DNA of 64,000 nucleotides, taken from Candidatus Colivivens caballi (GTDB lineage Bacteria > Bacteroidota > Bacteroidia > Bacteroidales > Bacteroidaceae). The position numbers and the translations under genes are program-made. Location of the stretch: the NCBI GenBank assembly GCA_018065565.1, contig JAGHSZ010000082.1, positions 1 to 64,000 of the forward strand, given 5' to 3'. Shown piece after piece: positions 55,664-64,000 of the stretch. Below the pieces are notes generated by a model. It was not told the origin of the DNA. It ran no database searches and saw only the letters and a program-made list of their open reading frames with translations. How positions within the stretch are numbered: position 1 is the stretch's first letter; each line of letters opens with the position of its first letter.

Positions 55664-56967
55664 AATTCAAAATAGAAGGCGGACGACAACTCAACGGTGA
55701 AATCACACCTGCGGGAGCAAAAAATGAAGCGCTGGAAGTCATCAGCGCCACTTTGCTCACGGCAGAGCCTGTCGTAATGGACAACATCCCCGACATACTT
55801 GATGTGAACAATCTCATCAAACTGATGCAGAAGATGGGTGTGGATGCAAAACGGCTGGACAAGCACAAATACCAGTTCACTGCAAAAGACCTCGACATGG
55901 CATACCTCCAAAGTGACGAGTTCATACACCAGTGTTCTCAACTTCGTGGTTCCATCCTTTTGCTCGGCCCACTGCTTGGACGCTTCCACAAGGCATGTGT
56001 AGCAAAACCAGGAGGCGACCAGATTGGCAGACGACGACTGGACACGCACTTCATCGGAATAGCCGAACTCGGAGCAGAATTTCTGCACAACGAGACACGC
56101 CACATCTATGAAATCAATGCTGACCATCTCACAGGCAAGTTCATACTGCTCGACGAAGCCTCTGTCACAGGCACAGCCAACATCATAATGGCAGCTGTGT
56201 TTGCAGAAGGAACCACGCAGATTTACAATGCAGCCTGCGAGCCATACATTCAGCAACTGTGCAAGATGCTCAACCGAATGGGGGCAAAGATTTCGGGCAT
56301 TGCAAGTAACCTACTTACAATCGAAGGCGTAAAATCCCTGCACGGTTGCACACATACCATTCTGCCCGACATGATTGAAGTCGGTTCATTTATCGGCATG
56401 GCAGCAATGACAGGGAGCGAACTGACAATAAAGAATGTTTCGTACGACAATCTTGGCATCATCCCCGACACATTCAGAAGAATGGGAATCACCATTGAAC
56501 GAAAGGGTGAAGACCTGTTCATTCCACATCATGACCATTACGAAATCCAGTCGTTTATGGACGGCAGTACAATGGCATTTGCCGATGCTCCATGGCCTGG
56601 ACTCACGCCTGACCTGCTGAGTGTGCTGCTGGTAGTTGCCACACAAGCCAAAGGCAGTGTGCTGATCCACCAGAAAATGTTTGAAAGCCGATTATTTTTC
56701 GTAGATAAACTCATCGACATGGGGGCTCAAATCATTCTGTGCGACCCACACCGCGCTGTGGTTGTAGGGCACGACCGCCGCATTCAGCTGCACTCGGCAT
56801 GTCTCACTTCTCCCGACATCCGCGCCGGTATCGCCCTTCTTATTGCAGCCATGAGCGCAAAGGGAACAAGCATCATCAGCAACATTGAGCAGATTGACCG
56901 TGGATATGAAGACATCGAAGGGCGACTTAATGCCATCGGAGCCAAGATAGAGCGAATAGAAGATTAA
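55660..56967 (+). CDS. murA: UDP-N-acetylglucosamine 1-carboxyvinyltransferase
   Basis: First committed step of peptidoglycan synthesis: transfers enolpyruvate from PEP to UDP-GlcNAc. The 435-residue EPT-fold protein has GGRQLNGEITPAGAKNEAL at the N-terminus, LRGSILLLGPLLGRF near 95-109 and the active loop KPGGDQIGRRRLDTH at 116-130. The residue matching E. coli Cys115 is Asp120 (codon 56017-56019). The same Cys-to-Asp difference makes MurA of Mycobacterium and Chlamydia insensitive to fosfomycin. The C-terminal RAGIALLIAAMSAKGTSII and IDRGYEDIEGRL are typical. Coupled to the DUF4290 gene; rimM follows after 80 bp. Confidence 0.97.
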   Translation: MKFKIEGGRQLNGEITPAGAKNEALEVISATLLTAEPVVMDNIPDILDVNNLIKLMQKMGVDAKRLDKHKYQFTAKDLDMAYLQSDEFIHQCSQLRGSILLLGPLLGRFHKACVAKPGGDQIGRRRLDTHFIGIAELGAEFLHNETRHIYEINADHLTGKFILLDEASVTGTANIIMAAVFAEGTTQIYNAACEPYIQQLCKMLNRMGAKISGIASNLLTIEGVKSLHGCTHTILPDMIEVGSFIGMAAMTGSELTIKNVSYDNLGIIPDTFRRMGITIERKGEDLFIPHHDHYEIQSFMDGSTMAFADAPWPGLTPDLLSVLLVVATQAKGSVLIHQKMFESRLFFVDKLIDMGAQIILCDPHRAVVVGHDRRIQLHSACLTSPDIRAGIALLIAAMSAKGTSIISNIEQIDRGYEDIEGRLNAIGAKIERIED

Positions 56968-57047
56968 CTGTCGGATGTTGACAAGAAGAGACTAAGCAAA
57001 CCGCCGTCATCAGAAGAACAAAACTTTCAACAGGTAAACAAACACCA

Positions 57048-57569
57048 ATGATACGAAACGAGGAAGTATATAAGATTGGTCAAATAACAAAGCCACATGG
57101 ATTGAAGGGTGAACTATCGATGAATGTCGATGACGACATCTTCGACCGTGTGGACTGCCCGTATCTCATATGTGATGTTGACGGACTGCTTGTCCCTTTC
57201 TTTATTGAGGAATACCGTTTCAAGACCGACTCAACAGCCCTCATCAAATTTGCCGACATCGATTCAAGCGAAAAGGCACAGATACTCATTGGCTCAACGG
57301 TCTATTTCGAGAACAAATACATCGAAGACGGTGACGAGGAAGAGGTATCGCTCAACTACTTCATTGGTTTCACTGTCAAAGACGGTGATAAAGTCCTCGG
57401 ACCTATCACGGACATTGACGACCAGACTGAAAACTGGTTGTTTGTTGTAGAGCACAAAGAAGATGAGCTGCTCATACCGGCACAAGAAGATTTCATTGTG
57501 GACATCGACCATAAGAAACGCATCATAACGATGAATCTGCCAACAGGACTTGTTGAATTAAACGAATAA
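57048..57569 (+). CDS. rimM: 16S rRNA processing protein RimM
   Basis: Ribosome maturation factor for the 30S head, binding S19. The 173-residue protein starts EEVYKIGQITKPHGLKGELSM (N-terminal RimM domain) and has a C-terminal PRC-barrel (DQTENWLFVVEHKEDELLIPAQEDFIVDID, in part). The second half is very acidic. It lies between murA and dxr, a conserved Bacteroidetes order. Confidence 0.95.
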   Translation: MIRNEEVYKIGQITKPHGLKGELSMNVDDDIFDRVDCPYLICDVDGLLVPFFIEEYRFKTDSTALIKFADIDSSEKAQILIGSTVYFENKYIEDGDEEEVSLNYFIGFTVKDGDKVLGPITDIDDQTENWLFVVEHKEDELLIPAQEDFIVDIDHKKRIITMNLPTGLVELNE

Positions 57570-57695
57570 ACTTTCACAATCTGGCAATTGTCGTTCTTTT
57601 CCTAATTTGAGAAACAGTATGCTGCCTCAAAGAGATATTAAGACTCAAAGAAGGAAGAATGAGGTCAGACAAAGAATACAACTATAATACAATTT

Positions 57696-58841
57696 ATGAA
57701 CAAAAAAAGAATAGCCATATTAGGATCGACTGGTTCGATAGGAACACAGGCTCTGCAAGTAATAGAAGAACACAGCGACCTATATGAGGCATATGTGCTG
57801 ACTGCCAACAATAGCGTGGACAAGCTCATTGCACAGGCACGCCAATGTGTACCGTCAGCCGTTGTCATTGCCAACGAAACCCACTACGAGGAAGTGAAAA
57901 ACGCACTGTCCGACCTACCCATCAAGGTGTATGCAGGTGCAGAAGCCTTGTGCCAAGTGGTGCAGGACGACAATGTGGACATAGTACTTGCTTCGATGGT
58001 AGGTTTTGCAGGTTTGCGCCCAACCATAAGCGCCATCAAGGCAAAGAAGATGATTGCGCTGGCAAACAAAGAAACCCTTGTGGTTGCCGGTGAACTCATC
58101 AACCGTCTGGCAGCAGAAAACCAAGTACCAATACTACCCGTCGATAGCGAGCATTCAGCCATTTTCCAGTGTCTGGAACCAGGCAACCGCATAGAGAAGA
58201 TTTTGCTAACATGCAGTGGAGGACCGTTCCGCCGCCTCACACCACAGCAGTTGGGAACCGTAACGAAAAGCGATGCACTCGCCCACCCTACCTGGAACAT
58301 GGGGGCAAAAATCACAATCGACAGCGCCACACTCATGAACAAGGGATTTGAGGTGATAGAGGCAAAATGGTTGTTTGGAGTCACTCCCGACAGCATACAG
58401 GTTGTGGTGCATCCGCAGTCGGTCATCCATTCAATGGTACAGTTTGAGGACGGTGCAGTCAAAGCACAGTTAGGCGTTCCTGATATGCGCCTGCCTATTC
58501 AGTATGCTTTCAGTTATCCTCAGCGACTGAAATCGTCGTTCGACCGTGTGGATTTCTTCAAGATGAATGCACTGACATTCGAGCAGCCCGACACCGAGAA
58601 GTTCCGTTGCCTCGCACTTGCCTACGAAGCCCTTCGCCAAGGAGGCAACATGCCTTGCATTGTCAATGCAGCCAATGAAATCGCCAACAGAGCATTCATC
58701 GACGACCGCATCTCGTTTACACGCATCAGCGACATCATCGAGCAGACAATGGCTCACTCTGACTTTTCGGCAGAGTCGTCGCTTGAACTGTATCTCGAAA
58801 CCGACAAGCAGGCACGCGCCTACGCTTCACAACTCATCTAA
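57696..58841 (+). CDS. dxr: 1-deoxy-D-xylulose 5-phosphate reductoisomerase
   Basis: Makes methylerythritol phosphate from DXP with NADPH, in the MEP isoprenoid pathway (also represented by ispE at 39856). The 381-residue protein begins RIAILGSTGSIGTQALQVIEEH (NADPH-binding GSTGSIG), and has LANKETLVVAGELI near 125, LPVDSEHSAIFQCL near 148 and GAKITIDSATLMNKGFEVIEA near 207, the metal and substrate sites. Target of fosmidomycin. rseP follows after 123 bp. Confidence 0.97.
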   Translation: MNKKRIAILGSTGSIGTQALQVIEEHSDLYEAYVLTANNSVDKLIAQARQCVPSAVVIANETHYEEVKNALSDLPIKVYAGAEALCQVVQDDNVDIVLASMVGFAGLRPTISAIKAKKMIALANKETLVVAGELINRLAAENQVPILPVDSEHSAIFQCLEPGNRIEKILLTCSGGPFRRLTPQQLGTVTKSDALAHPTWNMGAKITIDSATLMNKGFEVIEAKWLFGVTPDSIQVVVHPQSVIHSMVQFEDGAVKAQLGVPDMRLPIQYAFSYPQRLKSSFDRVDFFKMNALTFEQPDTEKFRCLALAYEALRQGGNMPCIVNAANEIANRAFIDDRISFTRISDIIEQTMAHSDFSAESSLELYLETDKQARAYASQLI

Positions 58842-58964
58842 GTCAAGTAAGTCAAGCGGCGCATACAACCCAACCGATTCACAAACCCCTTTGCGAAAAG
58901 CGAAAACTATTTCTAACAAAAACTGCATAACAGCAGTCAATAACTACAACCACTGTAAAACAAT

Positions 58965-60380
58965 ATGGAAACAGCACTGATAAAGATAGCACAAGTCATA
59001 GTGGCATTTGCCATTCTCATCATACTACACGAAGGCGGACATTTCCTTGCTGCCAAAATGTTTAAGATACGCGTCGAGAAGTTCTACTTGTTCTTTGACG
59101 CATGGAATGTTAAACTGTTCAGCACCTACTGGCCATGGTTCCGCAAGATGATAGGCAAGGAGCCTGTCAAGAAGGACGAAAACGGGCGTGAGGAATATGT
59201 TGGAACAGAATATGGCATCGGATGGCTGCCTCTTGGCGGATATGTCAAGATTGCCGGAATGATAGACGAGTCAATGGACAAAGAGCAGATGAAGCAGCCG
59301 CCACAGCCATGGGAATTCCGCACCAAGCCAGCATGGCAACGACTGATAGTTATGCTCGGAGGCATCATCGTCAACTTCATCACCGCCTTTATAATATATA
59401 TAGGTGTGCTGTTTGCGTGGGGAGAAAGTTTCGTTAAGCCTACCGACATCACTTATGGAATGAAGTTCAATGAGGAGGCAAAGGCCGACGGATTCTGCGA
59501 CGGCGACCAGTTTGTCAGCATTGACGGCAAGGAAGTCAAGGCATGGAGTGTGAATGTGCTTCGCGACATTGCAAACGCCAAGGAAGTCAGCGTCCTCCGC
59601 AACGGCAAAGAGGTCTCAATAAGCATCCCAGAAGGTAAAAACATGCTCAACATGGCACAGAGCAATCCTCCATATGCTGACATACTCATACCATTCAGCA
59701 TCGACAGCGTACTTGCTGGAACTCCTGCTGAAGCCATCGGTCTCAAACCAGGTGACATAATCAGCGAAGTCAATGGCAAGACAGTCAACGACTACAACGA
59801 GTTTGTCTATATGCTGACCTCACTCAGCGAACCACTTTCAGAAAACTCAACAGCAGCTGACAGTCTGCGTCTGCGTACTGTGACATTCCTCGTGAACCAG
59901 ACCGACACGCTGAAAGCAGTACTTACCTCTGAGTTCAAGATTGGCATCATGCCAAACATTCCAGAGTACAAAGTAACAAATAAGGAATATGGTTTCCTTG
60001 AAAGCATACCAGAAGGTCTGGCATATGGATGGAACAAACTCACATCATATGTCAACGACCTAAAATACCTCTTCACTGCCGACGGCGCAAAGAGTATGTC
60101 GGGCATTGTAGGTATCACCAACATTTTCCCTGAGCAGTGGGACTGGCAGCGTTTCTGGTTGCTCACTGCCCTACTATCCATTGCACTTGGAGTGATGAAT
60201 GTACTGCCAATTCCTGCGCTCGACGGAGGTCATGCCGTATTCGCCATCTATGAAATCATCACACGCCGCAAGCCATCCGACAAAGTACTCGAACGGGCAC
60301 AGTATGTAGGCTTTGCCATCATCCTGGCATTGATGGTGTTCGCCACATGGAACGACATAATACGAATTATAGGAATGTAA
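58965..60380 (+). CDS. rseP: Site-2 intramembrane metalloprotease RseP
   Basis: Inner-membrane zinc protease of 471 residues that cleaves transmembrane segments of anti-sigma factors and leftover signal peptides. The first membrane helix carries the zinc motif HEGGH at residues 22-26; a PDZ domain lies near 245-290 (AGTPAEAIGLKPGDIISEVNGK, in part); the C-terminal helix has NVLPIPALDGGHAVF with the third zinc ligand Asp. The stretch between the PDZ strands (SEPLSENSTAADSLRLR) is somewhat extended. Standing next to dxr is a common arrangement. Confidence 0.95.
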   Translation: METALIKIAQVIVAFAILIILHEGGHFLAAKMFKIRVEKFYLFFDAWNVKLFSTYWPWFRKMIGKEPVKKDENGREEYVGTEYGIGWLPLGGYVKIAGMIDESMDKEQMKQPPQPWEFRTKPAWQRLIVMLGGIIVNFITAFIIYIGVLFAWGESFVKPTDITYGMKFNEEAKADGFCDGDQFVSIDGKEVKAWSVNVLRDIANAKEVSVLRNGKEVSISIPEGKNMLNMAQSNPPYADILIPFSIDSVLAGTPAEAIGLKPGDIISEVNGKTVNDYNEFVYMLTSLSEPLSENSTAADSLRLRTVTFLVNQTDTLKAVLTSEFKIGIMPNIPEYKVTNKEYGFLESIPEGLAYGWNKLTSYVNDLKYLFTADGAKSMSGIVGITNIFPEQWDWQRFWLLTALLSIALGVMNVLPIPALDGGHAVFAIYEIITRRKPSDKVLERAQYVGFAIILALMVFATWNDIIRIIGM

Positions 60381-60429
60381 TTTCACGCCACAGGCATCTG
60401 CCCACACCAACTCAAAACGAACAATAAAG

Positions 60430-61044
60430 ATGAAGATAATTGCCGTTGGCATGAACTATGCCGAACACAATAAAGAACTTAACGATTCGTTATCATTACA
60501 GGACCCGGTCATCTTTTCAAAGCCCGAATCGGCGGTCATCCGTGAGAACAAGCCATTCTTTGTGCCTGACTTTGCCGAGCGATTTGACTACGAGACCGAA
60601 CTGGTGGTTCGTATCAACCGCCTTGGCAAGAACATCCCAGAACGCTTTGCCTATCGCTATTACGATGAAGTAACGCTGGGCATCGACTTCACCGCCCGCG
60701 ACCTGCAAGCAAGGTTGCGCAAGGACGGACTGCCATGGGAGATATGCAAGGCATTCGACGGTTCGGCTGCTGTGGGAGAATTCATTCCAAAGGAAGAACT
60801 ACCAAACATACAGGACATACACTTCCACCTCGACATTGAAGGCAAGACGGTTCAGCAGGGACACACTGCCGACATGATACATTCGGTCGATAAAATCATT
60901 GCCTACGCCAGCCAGTATTTCACACTCAAAACCGGCGACCTCATCTTCACTGGCACGCCAGCCGGTGTGGGACCCGTCAGCGAGGGTATGCACCTCACCG
61001 CCTACATCGAAGACAGAAAAGTATTGGAACAGAGAATAAAATAG
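60430..61044 (+). CDS. Fumarylacetoacetate hydrolase (FAH)-family protein
   Basis: Cytosolic protein of 204 residues with the FAH fold: KIIAVGMNYAEHNKEL at the start, DPVIFSKPESAVI, then DYETELVVRINRLGKN (metal-binding Glu/Glu) and GIDFTARDLQ (metal Asp), ending TGTPAGVGPVSEGMHL. Members include oxaloacetate decarboxylases/tautomerases and 2-keto-acid hydrolases; the exact substrate is uncertain. It lies 49 bp after rseP and only 3 bp before porU, so it is likely in one operon with both. Confidence 0.88.
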   Translation: MKIIAVGMNYAEHNKELNDSLSLQDPVIFSKPESAVIRENKPFFVPDFAERFDYETELVVRINRLGKNIPERFAYRYYDEVTLGIDFTARDLQARLRKDGLPWEICKAFDGSAAVGEFIPKEELPNIQDIHFHLDIEGKTVQQGHTADMIHSVDKIIAYASQYFTLKTGDLIFTGTPAGVGPVSEGMHLTAYIEDRKVLEQRIK

Positions 61045-61047
61045 CCT

Positions 61048-64000
61048 ATGAATATCATACGACAGCTCAACAAAACGCTTGCTACGGCAGCATTGCTCTG
61101 CTGCTGTACCCTTTCATCAAACGCACAGACCAGCCATCCCGAGCGCTATGCCGCACACTCACGGTTAGCATCAGGCAAATGGGTGAAAATCCGCGTGAAG
61201 GATGCAGGCATATATGCCATAACACCAAGCCAATTGTCCAGCATGGGATTCAAGAACCCTGCAAAAGTCAGTCTATACGGTTACAATCTGCCTGTACTGC
61301 CCGAAACCGACATGGAGACACTTCCCGACGATGTCACTGAGATTCCACTCTACCGACGCAGCGACAACTCAATGCTCTTTTATTCATTCGGCACAACGCG
61401 CTGGGACCTTGGAGGCAAAGACAATGCCGCTTACACCCATATCAACAACTCCTACTCCGACTATGTCTATTATTTCCTGACTGAGGCAACCGACACAGTC
61501 CCTGCCACACTGATGGCAAAGCAAACAGAAGTGTCAGACGAGTCACCGCTTGAACCGGTCACAACATTCATCGACCATGCCATTTATGAGAAGGATGAAT
61601 ACAGCTATATAAACACTGGGCGGACTTTCTACGAAAACTATAATTTCGCAAACGGCAAGAAAAAGACCTACAAGATGCTGCTCCCAGGCACAACTGGACG
61701 CAATGCTCAGATATGTGTCAAGTTTGCCAGCGCTGGTTCGTCGGCATCGACACTTCAGGTGACAGCCAACGACACAACCTTCAAGTCTGTCAGTTACCGG
61801 GCACTTGGAGAATACGAATACGGCATCGACATAGCACAGACCTTCAACTTCGATTCACCGAAGGAGAACACCGACATCACCCTCACACACGACCGACTGT
61901 CAGGAGTGAACGGACACCTCGACTACATTGCAGTGACCTATGAACGCAAACTCGACCTTGCCGGACTCTCCGTCCTTACATTCAACACAAAAGGCAGTTC
62001 ACAGCCATACCAGTTACAGATTGACGGCGCAGACAAGAACACACTGTTATGGTGCGTCACTGCTCCATCACAACCATACGAGGTGAAAGGCACACTGTCA
62101 GGCAGCAGACTCACTGCAACATCAGCAGCAGGCACCCGTCAGCAATATGTAGCCTTCAATGCCACAGGTTCTTTCCCTTCACCGGAAGTAGTAGGCACCA
62201 TCGCCAATCAAGACTTGCATGCACTTGCCAATTTAGACCTTGTCATCATCATTCCTGCCAATGGCCGTCTGGCTGCACAGGCACAGCGTCTGGCAGATGC
62301 TCACGCCACATACGACAGTTTGCGGTGTGCAGTGGTCCGTGCCGACGAAATCTACAACGAGTTCTCATCAGGTACACCCGATGCCACAGCCTATCGTCGC
62401 TTCATGAAAATGCTCTACGACAAGGCACCGACACAGGCCGACCGTCCAAAGAATCTCTGCCTCTTCGGCGACGGAGTGTGGGATAACCGAATGACCACAA
62501 ACTCAATGTCGCGCAAGTCAGCCAACGACTACCTGCTCTGCTATGAGTCCGACAACTCCATCAGCCACACTGACAGCTATGTGTTTGAGGAATACTACAC
62601 CATCCTTGCCGACGGCAAAGGCGTCCGCCCTCTCAAAGAAGCACTCGACTGTGGCGTAGGCCGCATCACCGTGACAACAGAGAAAGAGGCAAAAGCCACT
62701 GTTGACAAACTCATCCGCTACATCCGCAACGAGCAGACTGGTCAATGGAAAAACACCATCTGCATGCTGGCTGACGACGGTAACGCCAACATACACATGA
62801 AAGACGCCGAGGCCATCAGCGAACAGACCGAGCGCATCAACCCAGACTTCCGCATCAGCAAGATCTACTGGGACTCATACAAGCGCGAACAGTCAGCAAC
62901 AGGCAGTTCCTATCCTGCCGCCTACAACGACATCAACCGCCAGATGGACGACGGTGCATTAATCATGAACTACACCGGACACGGTGCTGCCTACTGCATC
63001 AGCCACGAACAAGTAGTGAAGCGCGAAGACTTTGCCCGCTGGTCATCACCCCGTCTGCCGCTCTGGATACACGCAGCATGCGATGTCAGCCCCTTCGACA
63101 TGGATGAAGAAAACATCGGCGAAGTTGCTCTCAACAATCCAGAAGGAGGAGCCATGGGAGTCATCTCCACCACCCGCACCGTCTATTCGGCACAGAACAA
63201 GGATCTGAACCTCAACTTCATGAAACATGTGCTGAAAACCAAGCCCGACGGCACTCTATATACCATCGGCGAAGCCCTCGCAAAGGCAAAAACCGACATT
63301 GCGACACGCACCACCATCGGCAAGCGCGACTCCATTAACAAGTGCCACTTCGTACTCCTTGGCGACCCTGCCATTCATCTTAACATGCCTACATACAAGA
63401 TGGTCATCGACCAGTTCACCGGCGGTGAGACCGTGGATGGATCTCCACGCATCGGAGCAGGTGCAATCGTGGAAGTCAGTGGGCACATCGAAGACGAAAG
63501 CGGCAAACTTGCCGACAAATTCAGCGGCACAGTCAATCCATCAGTATTCGACAATCTTGAACTGATCAAATGTCTAAACAATGCAGGCGAAGACATCGAG
63601 CCGTTCGTATTTCAGAACCGCGTAAAGACACTCTATCACGGAACCGACTCAGTGCGTAACGGACAGTTCCGTTTCAGTTTCCCTGTACCTCTCGACATCA
63701 ACTACTCCGACCAGTCAGGGCTCCTCTGCCTGTATGCAGTCAATGACACACACAAGTTCGAAGCACACGGCAGTTATGACGACTTTACCGTGGGAGGAAC
63801 AGCACATAGCGGCGACGACACCCAGGGACCAGACATCGTCATTGCCCTCAACGGCAACGAATACCACCCACAGGGCGACGACATCATCGAATGCGACATC
63901 CTCCTGCATGAGACTCCTTCATTCACTGCACATCTCTTCGACGAAAGCGGCATCAGCACCACCGGAAGCGGCATCGGTCACGACATCAGCCTGGTCATCG
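61048..64000 (+). CDS. porU: Type IX secretion sortase PorU-like C25 protease (partial)
   Basis: Open frame of 984 codons running off the window end. A signal peptide (TLATAALLCCCTLSSNAQ) leads to a large N-terminal region and a gingipain-type C25 peptidase domain with NYTGHG (His645) and HAACDVSPFD (Cys678). The 33-residue distance between these equals that of the catalytic pair in Porphyromonas PorU (Cys690, and His657 from memory). PorU removes the C-terminal signal of type IX cargo and attaches cargo to the cell surface. Beta-sandwich sequence follows the protease domain up to the window edge. It starts 3 bp after the FAH-family gene. Confidence 0.88.
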   Translation, partial: MNIIRQLNKTLATAALLCCCTLSSNAQTSHPERYAAHSRLASGKWVKIRVKDAGIYAITPSQLSSMGFKNPAKVSLYGYNLPVLPETDMETLPDDVTEIPLYRRSDNSMLFYSFGTTRWDLGGKDNAAYTHINNSYSDYVYYFLTEATDTVPATLMAKQTEVSDESPLEPVTTFIDHAIYEKDEYSYINTGRTFYENYNFANGKKKTYKMLLPGTTGRNAQICVKFASAGSSASTLQVTANDTTFKSVSYRALGEYEYGIDIAQTFNFDSPKENTDITLTHDRLSGVNGHLDYIAVTYERKLDLAGLSVLTFNTKGSSQPYQLQIDGADKNTLLWCVTAPSQPYEVKGTLSGSRLTATSAAGTRQQYVAFNATGSFPSPEVVGTIANQDLHALANLDLVIIIPANGRLAAQAQRLADAHATYDSLRCAVVRADEIYNEFSSGTPDATAYRRFMKMLYDKAPTQADRPKNLCLFGDGVWDNRMTTNSMSRKSANDYLLCYESDNSISHTDSYVFEEYYTILADGKGVRPLKEALDCGVGRITVTTEKEAKATVDKLIRYIRNEQTGQWKNTICMLADDGNANIHMKDAEAISEQTERINPDFRISKIYWDSYKREQSATGSSYPAAYNDINRQMDDGALIMNYTGHGAAYCISHEQVVKREDFARWSSPRLPLWIHAACDVSPFDMDEENIGEVALNNPEGGAMGVISTTRTVYSAQNKDLNLNFMKHVLKTKPDGTLYTIGEALAKAKTDIATRTTIGKRDSINKCHFVLLGDPAIHLNMPTYKMVIDQFTGGETVDGSPRIGAGAIVEVSGHIEDESGKLADKFSGTVNPSVFDNLELIKCLNNAGEDIEPFVFQNRVKTLYHGTDSVRNGQFRFSFPVPLDINYSDQSGLLCLYAVNDTHKFEAHGSYDDFTVGGTAHSGDDTQGPDIVIALNGNEYHPQGDDIIECDILLHETPSFTAHLFDESGISTTGSGIGHDISLVI

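Noticed and set aside
55459-56256. Minus-strand open frame of 265 codons opposite DUF4290/murA
   Set aside because: Antisense shadow of murA, which is beyond doubt on the plus strand; the translation is Cys/Val/Phe-rich with no family resemblance.
57884-58462. Minus-strand open frame of 192 codons opposite dxr
   Set aside because: Shadow of a clear dxr gene; no motif, no promoter.

Overview
The window is chromosomal DNA of a member of the Bacteroidales, most likely a Prevotellaceae (Prevotella-like) species. Evidence: paired SusC/SusD outer-membrane systems, Bacteroidetes-type promoters (TAnnTTTG at -7) in front of many genes, lineage-typical neighbours (DUF4290-murA-rimM-dxr-rseP, yicC-gmk-nadD), a PorU-type C25 protease, and a secreted-protein tail (FNLAGQ...NGKKVLVK) common in Prevotella. 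Species cannot be assigned from sequence reading alone.

Layout. 1-8.8 kb: tail of a secreted protein, asnA, a HerA/DUF853 ATPase, upp, a DUF21-CBS membrane protein, an orphan radical SAM/SPASM enzyme, tilS, then four tRNA genes (Cys on +; two identical Gly and one Leu on -). 8.9-12.6 kb: NhaD-like antiporter, diacylglycerol-kinase-like lipid kinase, secreted CE1-like esterase. 12.75-12.97 kb: tandem array of 44-bp units. 13.1-30.9 kb: a seven-gene locus ordered FAS1 lipoprotein, SusC, SusD, FAS1 lipoprotein, FAS1 lipoprotein, SusC, SusD. It has no glycoside hydrolase and no regulator in the window. 31.1-34.4 kb: WbbI-like galactofuranosyltransferase and LicD-family transferase facing UDP-galactopyranose mutase. 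34.4-41.3 kb: purT, DUF4301, a striking palindrome array, ligA, ispE and a small secreted protein.

41.4-48.8 kb (minus strand): a type I restriction-modification operon of the EcoR124I (IC) kind, hsdM-hsdS-X-hsdR. X is a Y1/HUH (RAYT-like) transposase-type protein fused to a C-terminal domain that reads like the DprA/SMF Rossmann fold. It starts 5 bp after hsdS. The hsdS linker carries three ELQA repeats, the kind of repeat that sets target spacing in EcoR124I. 49-64 kb: housekeeping genes guaA, GH25 lysozyme, nadD, gmk, yicC, tsaB, DUF4290, murA (Asp at the fosfomycin-target Cys position), rimM, dxr, rseP, an FAH-family hydrolase, and porU running off the end.

The strongest unexplained signals are: (1) ten palindromic cores at an exact 22-bp pitch between ligA and the DUF4301 gene (37524-37743), arranged 3+4+3 with mirrored outer blocks; (2) the HUH transposase/DprA-like fusion inside the restriction operon; (3) the 44-bp array, which resolves into two ~22-bp halves, just upstream of the FAS1/Sus locus; (4) a ~129-bp dispersed element with a 22-bp perfect inverted repeat in one copy; and (5) a canonical sliding-clamp-binding pentapeptide in an insert in LigA. 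All names come from motif recognition by eye; no database search was run.
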